From positions 1 through 64,000 of the forward strand of contig DATFQX010000094.1 in assembly GCA_035263865.1 (NCBI GenBank): 64,000 nucleotides of DNA. The letters run 5' to 3'. The notes under the pieces were generated by a model. The model worked only from the letters and a program-made list of their open reading frames with translations, was not told where the DNA came from and made no database searches. This document shows positions 16,398 to 24,890 of the stretch, piece by piece. The translations under genes were made by a program, and so were the position numbers. Origin of the DNA: VAZQ01 sp035263865. Lineage in GTDB: Bacteria > Pseudomonadota > Alphaproteobacteria > Rhizobiales > Xanthobacteraceae. How positions within the stretch are numbered: position 1 is the first letter of the stretch; every line of letters begins with the position of its first letter.

Positions 16398-17453
16398 TCA
16401 ACGTGCCACCACGATTGTGGTGCAGGCGCTTTCGAGTTTGGACAGCTCGCGGCTCCTCGCCATCTGCACCTTGAGCTTGCGGCTGCCGCCGCGGACGACG
16501 GGACAGTAGGGATCCGGCGTATCCAGCGCGTTGATGAGCCGCCGCCGCCCTGCGCACCCGCCGCCGCAGGTTCCGACATAGCTGCAGGTCCGGCAGAGGG
16601 AGGGCACGGCGCGGGCGTCGGCAAACGTCTCGCTATCGATGATGTCGGCTCCGCCATCGAGCAGGAGATCGAGGGGCGCGCCGGCACCGGGCCAATACAC
16701 GCACGGCTGGACGGTCGCCCGCGGCGTCACTCGCACAGTCGCGACGCCGCAGCCGCCTCGCCGTGGTGGCAATCCGGCCATCGCGCGCACCAGCGGCTCC
16801 CCGATCGCGATCACATCGGTGCTGGCAAATAATGCCTCGAAGCCCCGCCAATACTCGTCGTAGGTCAGCGCGAAGACGTCGGAACGGACCGCCTGATAGA
16901 CATTGAGGCGCAAAGGCGCGTCGTACGCCTTGATAATGTCGGCGATATCGGCGAGGCGATCGAAATTGGAACGCATCATGACGGCGATGAACGTCACCGA
17001 TACGCCCAACCCGCGGCATCGCGCAGCCTGCTCATGGATGAGACGCCAGTTTCCAGATCCGCGTTGTTGATCCTGTTCTGCCTCGGTCGGATAGTCGAGC
17101 GAGAACTCGACATCATGAAAAGCCGTCACCTCGGCATCGTCCAATGCCTCGATCGAATAGCCGTTCGAGGTGATCGTGAGCTTGATCGGCTCGGAGCGCA
17201 GGTAATCGAGAAAGACGCCAAATTCGGGATGCATGCCGTTCTCGCCGGTGCCGAGATTGACCGATCGCACCGGCAAGCTTCGCATCACCGAGCGGACCTG
17301 TTCGAGGGATAAGCGATCGATCCGCGTCGGATCGCGATAACAGAACGCGCAGGCCAGATTGCATTCGTTGGTGAGGCCGAGACCGAGTGCAAATCTGCGC
17401 TCAGCCGTTGTCGTGCTCGAGCTCTCGCGTGCTTGTGAGGCAGGAACGATCAT
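16398..17453 (-). CDS. radical SAM protein with SPASM-type C-terminal cluster domain
   Basis: A 351-residue iron-sulfur enzyme that cleaves S-adenosylmethionine to start radical chemistry. The cluster motif is C31-x3-C35-x2-C38 (NECNLACAFCYRD), with a following LGTGENGMHPEF glycine-rich segment and ITSNGYS. A C-terminal Cys-rich segment (CRTCSYVGTCGGGCAGRR, then PYCPV) is SPASM-like and would bind one or two further clusters. Proteins of this class modify peptides, activate sulfatases or build cofactors. The gene converges on the phosphorylase gene (26 bases between stops). No obvious precursor gene is beside it apart from the 20-codon ORF at 15524. Function unknown. Confidence 0.82.
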   Translation of the reverse strand: MIVPASQARESSSTTTAERRFALGLGLTNECNLACAFCYRDPTRIDRLSLEQVRSVMRSLPVRSVNLGTGENGMHPEFGVFLDYLRSEPIKLTITSNGYSIEALDDAEVTAFHDVEFSLDYPTEAEQDQQRGSGNWRLIHEQAARCRGLGVSVTFIAVMMRSNFDRLADIADIIKAYDAPLRLNVYQAVRSDVFALTYDEYWRGFEALFASTDVIAIGEPLVRAMAGLPPRRGGCGVATVRVTPRATVQPCVYWPGAGAPLDLLLDGGADIIDSETFADARAVPSLCRTCSYVGTCGGGCAGRRRLINALDTPDPYCPVVRGGSRKLKVQMARSRELSKLESACTTIVVAR

Positions 17454-17632
17454 GGCGATAACGTCCCCGTGCTAGACGCTGGGAAAACCACCGTCATTCC
17501 GCCGCCGATTGAGCTTAGCGGGGCCGCTGCAACGAGACCAGCAGGCGGAGCTATTGGCCGATCACGTTACGGTGTAGGGTTGGGCCTGGCCCACTGGGCT
17601 ATCCTCGCGTTTGGCGGCGTCGCGGTTGCACG

Positions 17633-17659
17633 AATTCCCGCGTTCTCGCGGGAACGACC
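17633..17659. repeat. short half-copy of an intergenic palindrome
   Basis: Reads attcccgcgttctcgcggg followed by aacgac, a hairpin of the 'attcccgcgaaagcggg' class that is also seen at 38442. It lies in the divergent gap between the radical SAM and DoxX-like genes, 13 bases before the DoxX-like ATG. Confidence 0.5.
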
Positions 17660-17671
17660 GGAGATACTCCC

Positions 17672-18340
17672 ATGCCGAATGTGCCGAATCCGTTTTCTGA
17701 TTTTTGGGATTTCGTGATCGGAAACACTGACGATCAGAACGCCCTCGGCTCTTGGAAATATCTTTTCGTCGCGTTGTTTTTGGCCCTCATTATCGCAAGC
17801 ATCGTGATCGCGATCCGGAACTGGCGGGAAGATCCAGCGCAGCGCACGGGCTCTCATTTCGGCACCTGGTTCGTTCGCGTGCTCGTGGGCGGAATGTGGT
17901 TCCAGGGAATGCTGTGGAAGCTGCCGCTGCCGGTGTCCGGAGGCTTGCAATACTGGACCGAACAGATGGCGAGCCGCGCGGCCTTCGAGTTTCATCGCGA
18001 GCTCGTTACCGCTGTCTATCTTCCTTATCTTTATATTTTGAACCCCATCATCTTTCTTGCCGAATTCACCTTTGCCGTGTCGCTCATGCTCGGTCTCGGC
18101 GTGCGCCTCATCGGCGTCCTCGGCATCATATTCGTGCTGCATCTGTGGTTGGGCATCTACAGGCCCGGCAGTCCGGCTGAGTGGCCGTGGTCCTACGTGT
18201 TCCTCGCGATGGTGATGTTTTTCTTTGCGCTCAATGCCGCCGGTCGCAGCCTCGGTCTCGATGCCTGGCTGCGCCGCAATGTCGCAGCCGTGCGCGAGGG
18301 AAAAGGCTTTTTTGGCGCGCTGTTCAATATGATCGGATGA
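17672..18340 (+). CDS. DoxX/DoxD-like (thiosulfate:quinone oxidoreductase subunit-like) membrane protein
   Basis: A 222-residue integral membrane protein with about four to five helices: SWKYLFVALFLALIIASIVIA near residue 27, GTWFVRVLVGGMWFQGMLWKLP, YILNPIIFLAEFTFAVSLML, then WLGIY and a final FLAMVMFFFALNAAGR helix. The RVLVG-W-G--WK-P pattern and the later helices match the DoxX/DoxD group, whose best-known members take part in thiosulfate or quinone redox chemistry. Many bacterial members have no known role. It is transcribed away from the radical SAM gene. A link to sulfur or selenium metabolism is suggested by position only. Confidence 0.65.
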   Translation: MPNVPNPFSDFWDFVIGNTDDQNALGSWKYLFVALFLALIIASIVIAIRNWREDPAQRTGSHFGTWFVRVLVGGMWFQGMLWKLPLPVSGGLQYWTEQMASRAAFEFHRELVTAVYLPYLYILNPIIFLAEFTFAVSLMLGLGVRLIGVLGIIFVLHLWLGIYRPGSPAEWPWSYVFLAMVMFFFALNAAGRSLGLDAWLRRNVAAVREGKGFFGALFNMIG

Positions 18341-18400
18341 AACGAACGTCTTGTCTTCCTTCACGCAGCCATCCTCTTCGCAAAAAGTTCTCACGAAGAA

Positions 18401-18432
18401 TGATGGACCCGCCGGTCAAGCCCGCGGGTGAC
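18401..18432. repeat. partial intergenic palindrome
   Basis: Contains tgatggacccgccggtcaag and cccgcgggtgac, a degenerate right half of the 'gatggatgcgcgggtcaagcccgcgcatgac' element. It lies between the convergent DoxX-like and lytic transglycosylase genes, where it could act as a bidirectional transcription barrier. Confidence 0.55.
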
Positions 18433-18471
18433 CCGGCGAGTTGGCGTGGGATCAGCGAGAGGGTGAGAGAC

Positions 18472-19713
18472 CTATCTCCCTGCGCGTAGCCGCGCGAGCA
18501 GCTCCGCGGTCGGCCAGCCGTCGGCAGGCAGGCCAAACTTGATCTGCGTATCGCGGATGGCGACGCGGCTCTTGAGGCCGAGCACGCCATCGATACGGCC
18601 GACGTCATAGCCGCGCTTTTCCAGAATCTGCTGCAGCTCGCGGGTCTCTTCAAAGCTGATTTTCGGGATGTCCGGGCTGCCGCGGTGCATAGGTGGCGCG
18701 CCGTCCAGACGCGTCGCATAGTAGGCTGCCGTCAGCGAATAGTTCAGCGACTGGTTCCATTTGAGATAGGCTTGGAAGTTGTCGTAGGCGAGGAAGCTCG
18801 GTCCAAACCGCCCCAAGGGCAACACGACCGACGCCGGCAAGTTGTCGTTCGGCAGCGGCTTCCCATCAGCGCGCGTGACACCCCAAGCCACCCACTTTAC
18901 GCGCGGATGTTGGATCGAAAGGTCGGCCTCCCGCCACGCCAGATTCGTAGGCACGCGCACCTCGTGCAGCCAGGGTTCGCCGCGCTTCCAACCGAGATGG
19001 ACGAGATACTTTCCGGTCGAACCTATGACGTCCGTGGCGCTTTTGATCAGATTGCGTTTGCCGTCGCCATCGTAGTCGATGGCGTGCGCCATGTATTCCG
19101 ACGGCATCATTTGCGTCTGACCGAGTTCGCCCGCCCATGAGCCGATCATTTCATCAGCGCGCAGGTCACCGAGCTCGATCAGGCGCAGCGCATCGAACAG
19201 ATGGCCGCGGAACATGTCGGAGCGGCGGCAATCGTAGGCGAGGGTGACAAGCGATTTGATCGCCTGGTCCTTGCCCTGGCCAGCGCCAAAGTCGCTTTCC
19301 AGCCCCCAGAATGCGGTGATGACGGAAGCTGGCACACCGAAATCCTTGTCCTCGCGCGTAAACGTCGCCTGATGCTTCTTCATTTGCGCCATCCCATTCG
19401 GAATGCGCCCGCCAGCCAGCATCTTGTCGGAGATTTCCAGGAAATTCTGGGCGAAGAAGCGTTGCCCGCGATCGATATTGATTATGCGTTGATCGAGCAC
19501 CAGATACGGGGACGCCGCCGCGATCGTTGATGCTGAAATGCCCTGCGCTGCCGCTTCCTTCTTGAAGGCGGCGAGCCATGGCTCGAACGGAGCCGTGTTG
19601 CGACAATTCGCTTGGCCGAATCCCGATGTGGGTGCTGCCGTCAACACCACGGCCAGCACGGCCCACGTCGATCGCTTTGTTTGCACGGTCATCGTCTGCA
19701 TTGGCTTCGCCAC
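18472..19713 (-). CDS. lytic murein transglycosylase (MltB-like) with peptidoglycan-binding domain
   Basis: Periplasmic enzyme that cleaves the MurNAc-GlcNAc bond to form 1,6-anhydro ends. The 413-residue product starts with an export signal (WAVLAVVLTAAPTSGFGQA), followed by the MltB-type catalytic domain with Glu in FWGLESDFGAGQGK, GELGQTQMMPSEY and DYDGDGKRNL. It ends in a PG_binding_1 domain of about 60 residues (RELQQILEKRGYDVGRIDG, LGLKSRVAI). The family is clear. Several ATG codons near the start (residues 1, 5 and 8) make the exact N-terminus uncertain. Confidence 0.9.
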   Translation of the reverse strand: MAKPMQTMTVQTKRSTWAVLAVVLTAAPTSGFGQANCRNTAPFEPWLAAFKKEAAAQGISASTIAAASPYLVLDQRIINIDRGQRFFAQNFLEISDKMLAGGRIPNGMAQMKKHQATFTREDKDFGVPASVITAFWGLESDFGAGQGKDQAIKSLVTLAYDCRRSDMFRGHLFDALRLIELGDLRADEMIGSWAGELGQTQMMPSEYMAHAIDYDGDGKRNLIKSATDVIGSTGKYLVHLGWKRGEPWLHEVRVPTNLAWREADLSIQHPRVKWVAWGVTRADGKPLPNDNLPASVVLPLGRFGPSFLAYDNFQAYLKWNQSLNYSLTAAYYATRLDGAPPMHRGSPDIPKISFEETRELQQILEKRGYDVGRIDGVLGLKSRVAIRDTQIKFGLPADGWPTAELLARLRAGR

Positions 19714-19905
19714 ATTTGCAGGGCTTGCTTCCTCGCGTTTGGCGACAGCGCTTCTTGCTCGTGGAATGGCAACTCGCCTATCTTGATCGAGGACTTGCCT
19801 GAAACGGCTGATTGGACCCGGTTATGATCTGTCGGCGCTGAGCCTAAAGACGAGCAATTTTCGACAACATCATGACGCCGCAACAATTGAGTTGGAGATA
19901 GGACC

Positions 19906-20418
19906 ATGCGACTTGATTGCGTCATTGCGCTCAGTATTGCCTCGATTCTGGTGCTCGCCGGTACGGCCATGGCGCAGCAACCGGCACCATCCCCCGCTCC
20001 TCCCGGGCCGCCCGCCGATTATGGCACACCGATTACCAACGAACAGGCGAAGGGCGTCGCGGCGGCCGCATTCGCCGAGGCCAAGAAGAACAACTGGCGT
20101 ATGGCATTCGCGATCGTCGGGCCGGCGGGTGAGCTCGTCTATTTCGAGAAGATGGACGGCGCGCAATTGGCGTCAGCCGAGATTTCTCAGGGGAAGGCGC
20201 GCACCGCGGTGCTGTTCCGCCGGCCGAGCAAGGCCTTCGCGGACCAGTATGCCGCGGGCAATACCGCCTTCACGACATTTCCGGAGAAACCCGTGGCCTC
20301 CGAAGGCGGGCTTCCCATCGTCGTGAACGGCAAAATCATCGGCGCGATCGGCGCGAGTGGCGGCACCGGCCAGCAAGATGGCATAGCGGCGGCCGCCGGC
20401 GCGAGCGCGGCGAAATAG
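19906..20418 (+). CDS. GlcG/HbpS family heme-binding-like secreted protein
   Basis: A 170-residue protein with a signal peptide (LSIASILVLAGTAMAQ) and a Pro-rich linker before a single GlcG/HbpS domain (ITNEQAKGVAAAAFAEAKKN, AFAIVGPAGELVYFEKMDGA, GGLPIVVNGKIIGAIGASGG). Members bind heme or small ligands or accompany glycolate and diol enzymes; none of those partners is here. The ATG at 19906 follows GGAGATAGGACC. It is 107 bases upstream of egtB on the same strand and could share its transcript, although the gap carries a candidate -10 box. Confidence 0.85.
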   Translation: MRLDCVIALSIASILVLAGTAMAQQPAPSPAPPGPPADYGTPITNEQAKGVAAAAFAEAKKNNWRMAFAIVGPAGELVYFEKMDGAQLASAEISQGKARTAVLFRRPSKAFADQYAAGNTAFTTFPEKPVASEGGLPIVVNGKIIGAIGASGGTGQQDGIAAAAGASAAK

Positions 20419-20521
20419 GAGCGTAAGCTCATAAAAAGTCTGACTTTTCGCGGCGCCGTCAGCGTCGGCTCACAAATCCGTAAATTGTCCGCGAGCCGCA
20501 AGCATGCCCCGCGCGGTAACG

Positions 20522-20527
20522 TATAAT
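20522..20527 (+). promoter_or_regulatory. candidate -10 box (TATAAT) at the egtB 5' end
   Basis: A perfect TATAAT overlaps the first in-frame ATG (20526) of the egtB frame. No good TTGACA-like -35 sits 17 bases upstream, so the match alone is weak. If it is used, translation must begin downstream, for example at the ATG at 20595. Confidence 0.3.
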
Positions 20528-21857
20528 GGGGGAACAATCGATAGCCCAAAGCGGTTTCTCGTCACCTAGTTGCTTCTCCAACCCGGGATTGGGCATGCCG
20601 CCCGCGACCTCGTTACCTGTGCGTCTTCGCCGTCACGACGAAGGCGGAGAACTCTCACGCGCCGAAGCCAACGATCCTCGCGCCCGCTGGCATGATGCCT
20701 TCCGCGCAGTTCGCGCGGAGACCGAGCGTCGTGCCGCTCCCCTGAGCGCCGAAGACCAGCTGGTGCAGTCGATGGCGGACGCGAGCCCGACCAAATGGCA
20801 TCGCGCGCACACCACCTGGTTCTTCGAGCAGTTCCTGTTGGTCCCGCATCTTCCCGGCTACCGGATCTTTGACGAGCAGTTCGCCTATCTCTTCAATTCC
20901 TACTACGTCGCGGCCGGACCGCGGCACGCGCGGCCGAGGCGCGGATTCATCACGCGGCCCGACTGCGAACGCGTTGCTGCCTTCCGCGCCCACGTCGACG
21001 TGGGCGTCGAGCGACTGCTCGAGAGCGCGGAGGACTCGCAATTGCCGGAAGTGCTGCGCGTTCTCGAGATCGGGCTCAATCACGAGCAGCAGCATCAGGA
21101 GCTTCTTCTCACCGACATATTGCACGCTTTTGCTCAAAACCCGTTGGCGCCCGCCTACGCCGCCGATTGGTGCCCGCCGCCCATGCCCCGCTCGTGCGAA
21201 CTTGTCGCGCTGCCGGCCGGCATCCATCGCATCGGGTTCGAGGGCGCCGGATACAGTTTTGACAACGAGGGGCCGCCGCACGCGGTCCTACTCCAGCCGG
21301 CCTCCATCGGCCGGACTCTCGTGACCAATGCGCAATGGCTCGACTTCATGGCCGACCGCGGCTACGCGACGCCATCGTTATGGCTTTCCGACGGCTGGGC
21401 AACGGTCGAGGCCGAAGGTTGGAACGCGCCCGGCTATTGGAAGAAGCGCGATGGAGTGTGGCACGCGTTGACGCTCGGCGGGCTCAAGCCGGTCGATCCG
21501 GACGCGGCGGTTGTCCATGTCAGCTATTACGAGGCGGACGCCTTCGCACGCTGGGCGGGCAAGCATTTGCCGACTGAAGCGGAATGGGAGGTCGCGGCTC
21601 GCGAAAACCTTCTGGACGATGCCTTCGCTGTCGTATGGCAGTGGACGCGCAGCGCCTATTTGCCTTATCCGGGCTACCGGGTCGCGCCGGGCGCGCTCGG
21701 TGAATACAATGGCAAGTTTATGATCAACCAAATAGTTTTGCGGGGAAGCTCGCAGGCGACGCCCGCCGGTCATACGCGTGCAGCCTACCGCAATTTCTTC
21801 TATCCGTCGGCGCGCTGGCAGTTCAGTGGCCTCAGACTGCTCGACTATGTGGGATAA
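20526..21857 (+). CDS. egtB: ergothioneine biosynthesis protein EgtB (hercynine oxygenase)
   Basis: Nonheme iron sulfoxide synthase that joins a thiol (cysteine or gamma-glutamylcysteine) to hercynine with oxygen. The product of up to 443 residues has a DinB domain with H95 (KWHRAHTTWFFEQF), H186 and H190 (NHEQQHQE) as iron ligands, then an FGE-sulfatase domain (AGIHRIGFEGAGYSFDNE, KHLPTEAEWEVAAREN, VWQWTRSAYLPYPGY, AYRNFFYP, GLRLLDYVG at the end). The first ~35 residues look non-native and the ATG at 20526 overlaps a TATAAT, so the real start is probably 20595 or later. egtD begins 30 bases downstream. No egtA, egtC or egtE is adjacent. Confidence 0.93.
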   Translation: MGEQSIAQSGFSSPSCFSNPGLGMPPATSLPVRLRRHDEGGELSRAEANDPRARWHDAFRAVRAETERRAAPLSAEDQLVQSMADASPTKWHRAHTTWFFEQFLLVPHLPGYRIFDEQFAYLFNSYYVAAGPRHARPRRGFITRPDCERVAAFRAHVDVGVERLLESAEDSQLPEVLRVLEIGLNHEQQHQELLLTDILHAFAQNPLAPAYAADWCPPPMPRSCELVALPAGIHRIGFEGAGYSFDNEGPPHAVLLQPASIGRTLVTNAQWLDFMADRGYATPSLWLSDGWATVEAEGWNAPGYWKKRDGVWHALTLGGLKPVDPDAAVVHVSYYEADAFARWAGKHLPTEAEWEVAARENLLDDAFAVVWQWTRSAYLPYPGYRVAPGALGEYNGKFMINQIVLRGSSQATPAGHTRAAYRNFFYPSARWQFSGLRLLDYVG

Positions 21858-21887
21858 GCGCGCGCTGGTGATTGGGCGGAGAGCGTG

Positions 21888-22862
21888 ATGGTTGCGCCGA
21901 TTGAGGCCGTTGTTCGCTACGAAGTCCTCACCCCAACTCCCTCCTTCGCGCGCGATGTCATTGCCGGCTTGACTGCGCATCCCAAACGGCTCTCCCCGAA
22001 ATACTTCTACGACGAGACCGGTGCGCAGCTATTCGAGGCGATCACGGCATTGCCGGAATATTATCTGACGCGGTGCGAGCTGGAGATCCTGGAGGCGCGC
22101 GCGCCCGAGATGGCCCGCTTGTTTCCCGTCACCTCGGCGCTGATCGAATTCGGCAGTGGCTCGACCAGGAAGGTCCGAACACTGCTGGCATCCGTACCCA
22201 CGATCGCGGCCTATGTGCCGGTCGACATCTCCTCGGAGATGCTCATTCAGGAGGCGCAAGAGCTTCGGCGCGACTATCCGCGTCTCGCGGTGCTTCCGGT
22301 CGAAGCCGATTTCACCCAGCCGTTCGCGTTGCCTTCGGCCGTGGCGGGACTGGGGCATACCGGGTTCTTCCCGGGATCCACTATTGGCAATTTCGAGCCG
22401 CAGGAAGCCGTCGCCTTCCTGCGCCATGCCGGGCGCATGCTCGGGCCCAGCGCCACGTTGATCATCGGGGTCGATCTGGTGAAGGACGCGAGCACCCTTC
22501 ATGCTGCCTACAACGACACGGCCGGACTGACCGCGAAATTCAATCTCAATCTCCTCGCTCGTATCAATCGCGAGCTCGGCGCAGATTTCGACCTCGAAAA
22601 GTTCGAGCATCGCGCCTTCTATAATGCCGAGCGCCACCGCATCGAGATGCACGTCGTCAGCAAGAAACGCCAGAACGTCGGCGTGACCGGGCGAAGAATC
22701 GAATTTCAGATCGGCGAGACGATTCACACCGAGAACAGCTACAAATATACGCTCGACTACTTCACTGCGTTGGCGCGTGGCGCGGGATGGGGTCCGCTCG
22801 CCGTTTGGACCGACGCCGGAGTGAATTTTTCAATTCACGCGCTGACGTTCGGCACCCGATGA
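21888..22862 (+). CDS. egtD: L-histidine N(alpha)-methyltransferase EgtD
   Basis: Trimethylates histidine with three S-adenosylmethionine molecules to make hercynine, the shared precursor of ergothioneine and selenoneine. The 324-residue product shows the family's SPKYFYDETGAQLFEAIT and LPEYYLTRCE start, the SAM-binding IEFGSGSTRK, PVDIS, PGSTIGNFEP, and a C-terminal HTENSYKY that helps bind histidine. ATG 21888 is preceded by a GTG at 21885; either could start. It probably forms an operon with egtB (30-base gap) and the next gene (10-base gap), and would also serve senA 6 kb upstream. Confidence 0.95.
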   Translation: MVAPIEAVVRYEVLTPTPSFARDVIAGLTAHPKRLSPKYFYDETGAQLFEAITALPEYYLTRCELEILEARAPEMARLFPVTSALIEFGSGSTRKVRTLLASVPTIAAYVPVDISSEMLIQEAQELRRDYPRLAVLPVEADFTQPFALPSAVAGLGHTGFFPGSTIGNFEPQEAVAFLRHAGRMLGPSATLIIGVDLVKDASTLHAAYNDTAGLTAKFNLNLLARINRELGADFDLEKFEHRAFYNAERHRIEMHVVSKKRQNVGVTGRRIEFQIGETIHTENSYKYTLDYFTALARGAGWGPLAVWTDAGVNFSIHALTFGTR

Positions 22863-22872
22863 AACGGCGCCC

Positions 22873-23784
22873 ATGCCGATATGCGAAGCCGATCCTTGGC
22901 GCTTGCAATATTTCGAGCACGCCGCCTGTCCACCGGGTGTGAATATCCCGACCGAAGACGCGGATGCCTGGCTTTGGTATCCGGCTCATCGCTGGGTCTA
23001 TGACAAGATTGCAATCGCGCTGAGCCAAGGCCTCGATGCCGGTCCGCACGGCGTGCCGCCGCCGCGCTTTCCGGTGTTTTCGAAGCCGATCATCAATCTC
23101 AAGGGTATGGGAGTAGCAAGCCGCGTCCTCTCCTCCCAAGCGGAGTACGAATCAAGCCTCACGCCTGGACACATGTGGATGACGCTGTTGGAGGGCCGCC
23201 ACGTCAGCTTGGATGTCGCGGTCGTGGAGGGCGAGCCGCACTGGTGGCGTCACGTCACCGGAGAGCCGGGCAGGGAGGGCACATTCGACTATTGGACGGT
23301 GCATGCTGCTCGGGAACCCGGCATCGAGCACTATTGCGGCACATGGATCGGCCGCCATCTGCGAGGTTATACCGGCATCGTCAACATCGAGAGCATCGGC
23401 GGCCGCATCATCGAAATGCATTTGCGCATGAGCGACCAATGGCCCGACCTCTATGGCGCCGGCTGGGTCGAGGCGGTCGTGCGCCTCTATCACAAGCGGC
23501 AGTGGAGCTTCCCTGATACGGACCGGCGCGACGGGTATAGCGTGGTGCTGTTCGGCCCGCACGGATGCCGCTACCGCCATCCGCCGCCCGCGCTGCTCGC
23601 AGATGTGCTGCGCATGCCGGGCGTATCGAGCGTGCAAGTCACGTTTCACGAAGAAAAGGAACCCAAGCGCCACGCCATGCCGCCGGGTGGCTTTCGTCTT
23701 GCCGTCGTGAATACCTTTGATCTCGACGCCGGCCGCGCCGCGCGCGACATGCTGCGCAAGCACTTTCTCCCCCGCGCCGCGTGA
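22873..23784 (+). CDS. uncharacterised ATP-grasp-like protein next to egtD
   Basis: A 303-residue protein that I cannot name. The middle has the look of an ATP-grasp ligase: FSKPIINLKGMG (phosphate loop and Lys region), LLEGRHVSLDVAVVEGEP, GYTGIVNIESIGGRIIEMHL (metal-binding acidic strand), then RMSDQWPDLYG. The N-terminus is Trp-rich (WRLQYFEHAACPPG, DADAWLWYPAHRWVYDK). ATP-grasp enzymes join a carboxylate to an amine or thiol with ATP. The ATG lies 10 bases after the egtD stop, on the same strand, so it is probably co-translated with egtD. A role in modifying or conjugating hercynine, ergothioneine or a precursor is inference only. The fold call itself is from pattern, not alignment. Confidence 0.6.
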   Translation: MPICEADPWRLQYFEHAACPPGVNIPTEDADAWLWYPAHRWVYDKIAIALSQGLDAGPHGVPPPRFPVFSKPIINLKGMGVASRVLSSQAEYESSLTPGHMWMTLLEGRHVSLDVAVVEGEPHWWRHVTGEPGREGTFDYWTVHAAREPGIEHYCGTWIGRHLRGYTGIVNIESIGGRIIEMHLRMSDQWPDLYGAGWVEAVVRLYHKRQWSFPDTDRRDGYSVVLFGPHGCRYRHPPPALLADVLRMPGVSSVQVTFHEEKEPKRHAMPPGGFRLAVVNTFDLDAGRAARDMLRKHFLPRAA

Positions 23785-23914
23785 TCGTTGTCGTGCGAGC
23801 TGGAGTCTGCGTAAAGGCGCTGGGCGCCCTGCCTATACAGAAAGGTTCTCTGCGCCTTTGCCCGCCCTATCTCCTGTTGCTAAAAGGACGGCGAAATCTG
23901 GTGAGGGAGTGACC

Positions 23915-24790
23915 ATGAAAATTGTCGGTTTTGCAGCTGACGGCGGATTGCATCTCGGCGTGGCCGAAGGCGACCAAGTCATCGACCTGCAGGCGGTCGA
24001 CAAAACCATTCCCGGTGATCTCGGCGAATGCCTACGGCGCAACAACGGCGATCTCTCGCCGCTCGAGGAGACGGCAAAACGGGCGCCCGCGTCCGCTCGC
24101 CGTCCGCTCAAAGGCCTTACCTACGGATTGCCCGTGGCGGTTCCCGGCAAAGTGATCTGCCTCGGGCTCAATTATCTCGAACATGTCAAAGAAGGTTCCC
24201 AGCGCGACAACATCCCCAAATTTCCGACCATCTTCATGCGCGGGCGCAGCTCGCTCGTCCCGCATGGACAACCCATCCTGCGGCCCAAGGCATCCGAGAC
24301 GCTCGATTACGAAGCCGAGCTCATTTTGGTCATCGGCAAGCGGGCCAAGCACCTCACGCCTGCCAATGCATATGCTTGCATCGCCGGATATTCCTGCGGC
24401 AACGAAGGCTCGGTGCGCGAGTTTCAGCGCAAAACAACGCAATGGGACATGGGCAAGAATTTCGACCGCACCGGCGCCTTCGGGCCCTGGATGATCACGG
24501 CCGATGAGGTGCCCGCCGGCGGGAAAGGCTTGAAGATCGAGAGCCGGCTCAATGGGAAGGTCATGCAGTCGGACAACACCAACAACATGATGTTTCCGGT
24601 CGCGGAAACTATAGCCTATATAACGCAGGGCATGACGCTCGAGCCCGGGGACATCGTGTTTACCGGCACTCCTTCCGGCGTCGGCCACGCGCGCAAGCCC
24701 AATCCGGTATGGATGAAAGCGGGCGATGTCTGCGAGATCGATATCGAGGGCGTCGGGTTGCTCGTCAACCCAATCGAGGATGAGAAGTAG
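23915..24790 (+). CDS. fumarylacetoacetate hydrolase (FAH) family protein
   Basis: Hydrolase or decarboxylase of beta-diketo acids, such as fumarylpyruvate or oxaloacetate-like compounds, at the end of aromatic ring cleavage routes. The 291-residue product carries the FAH signature: VICLGLNYLEHVKE, FPTIFMRGRSSLVPHG, the metal-binding ETLDYEAELILVIGK, KNFDRTGAFGPW and GDIVFTGTPSGVG. The ATG at 23915 follows GAGGGAGTGACC; the longer frame from 23717 overlaps the ATP-grasp-like gene and is not native. It begins a same-strand run with FMN reductases, an SDR and a gentisate-dioxygenase-like gene, which fits fumarylpyruvate hydrolysis. Confidence 0.9.
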   Translation: MKIVGFAADGGLHLGVAEGDQVIDLQAVDKTIPGDLGECLRRNNGDLSPLEETAKRAPASARRPLKGLTYGLPVAVPGKVICLGLNYLEHVKEGSQRDNIPKFPTIFMRGRSSLVPHGQPILRPKASETLDYEAELILVIGKRAKHLTPANAYACIAGYSCGNEGSVREFQRKTTQWDMGKNFDRTGAFGPWMITADEVPAGGKGLKIESRLNGKVMQSDNTNNMMFPVAETIAYITQGMTLEPGDIVFTGTPSGVGHARKPNPVWMKAGDVCEIDIEGVGLLVNPIEDEK

Positions 24791-24890
24791 AACGCGGGCC
24801 GCCGATCGTGCTGAGCAGTGCACGCGTTGAGCTCGTGCCGGCGTTTGCCGCTGCGGCTCGCTCTGTTTCAATGATAAAGCGGAGACTGTC

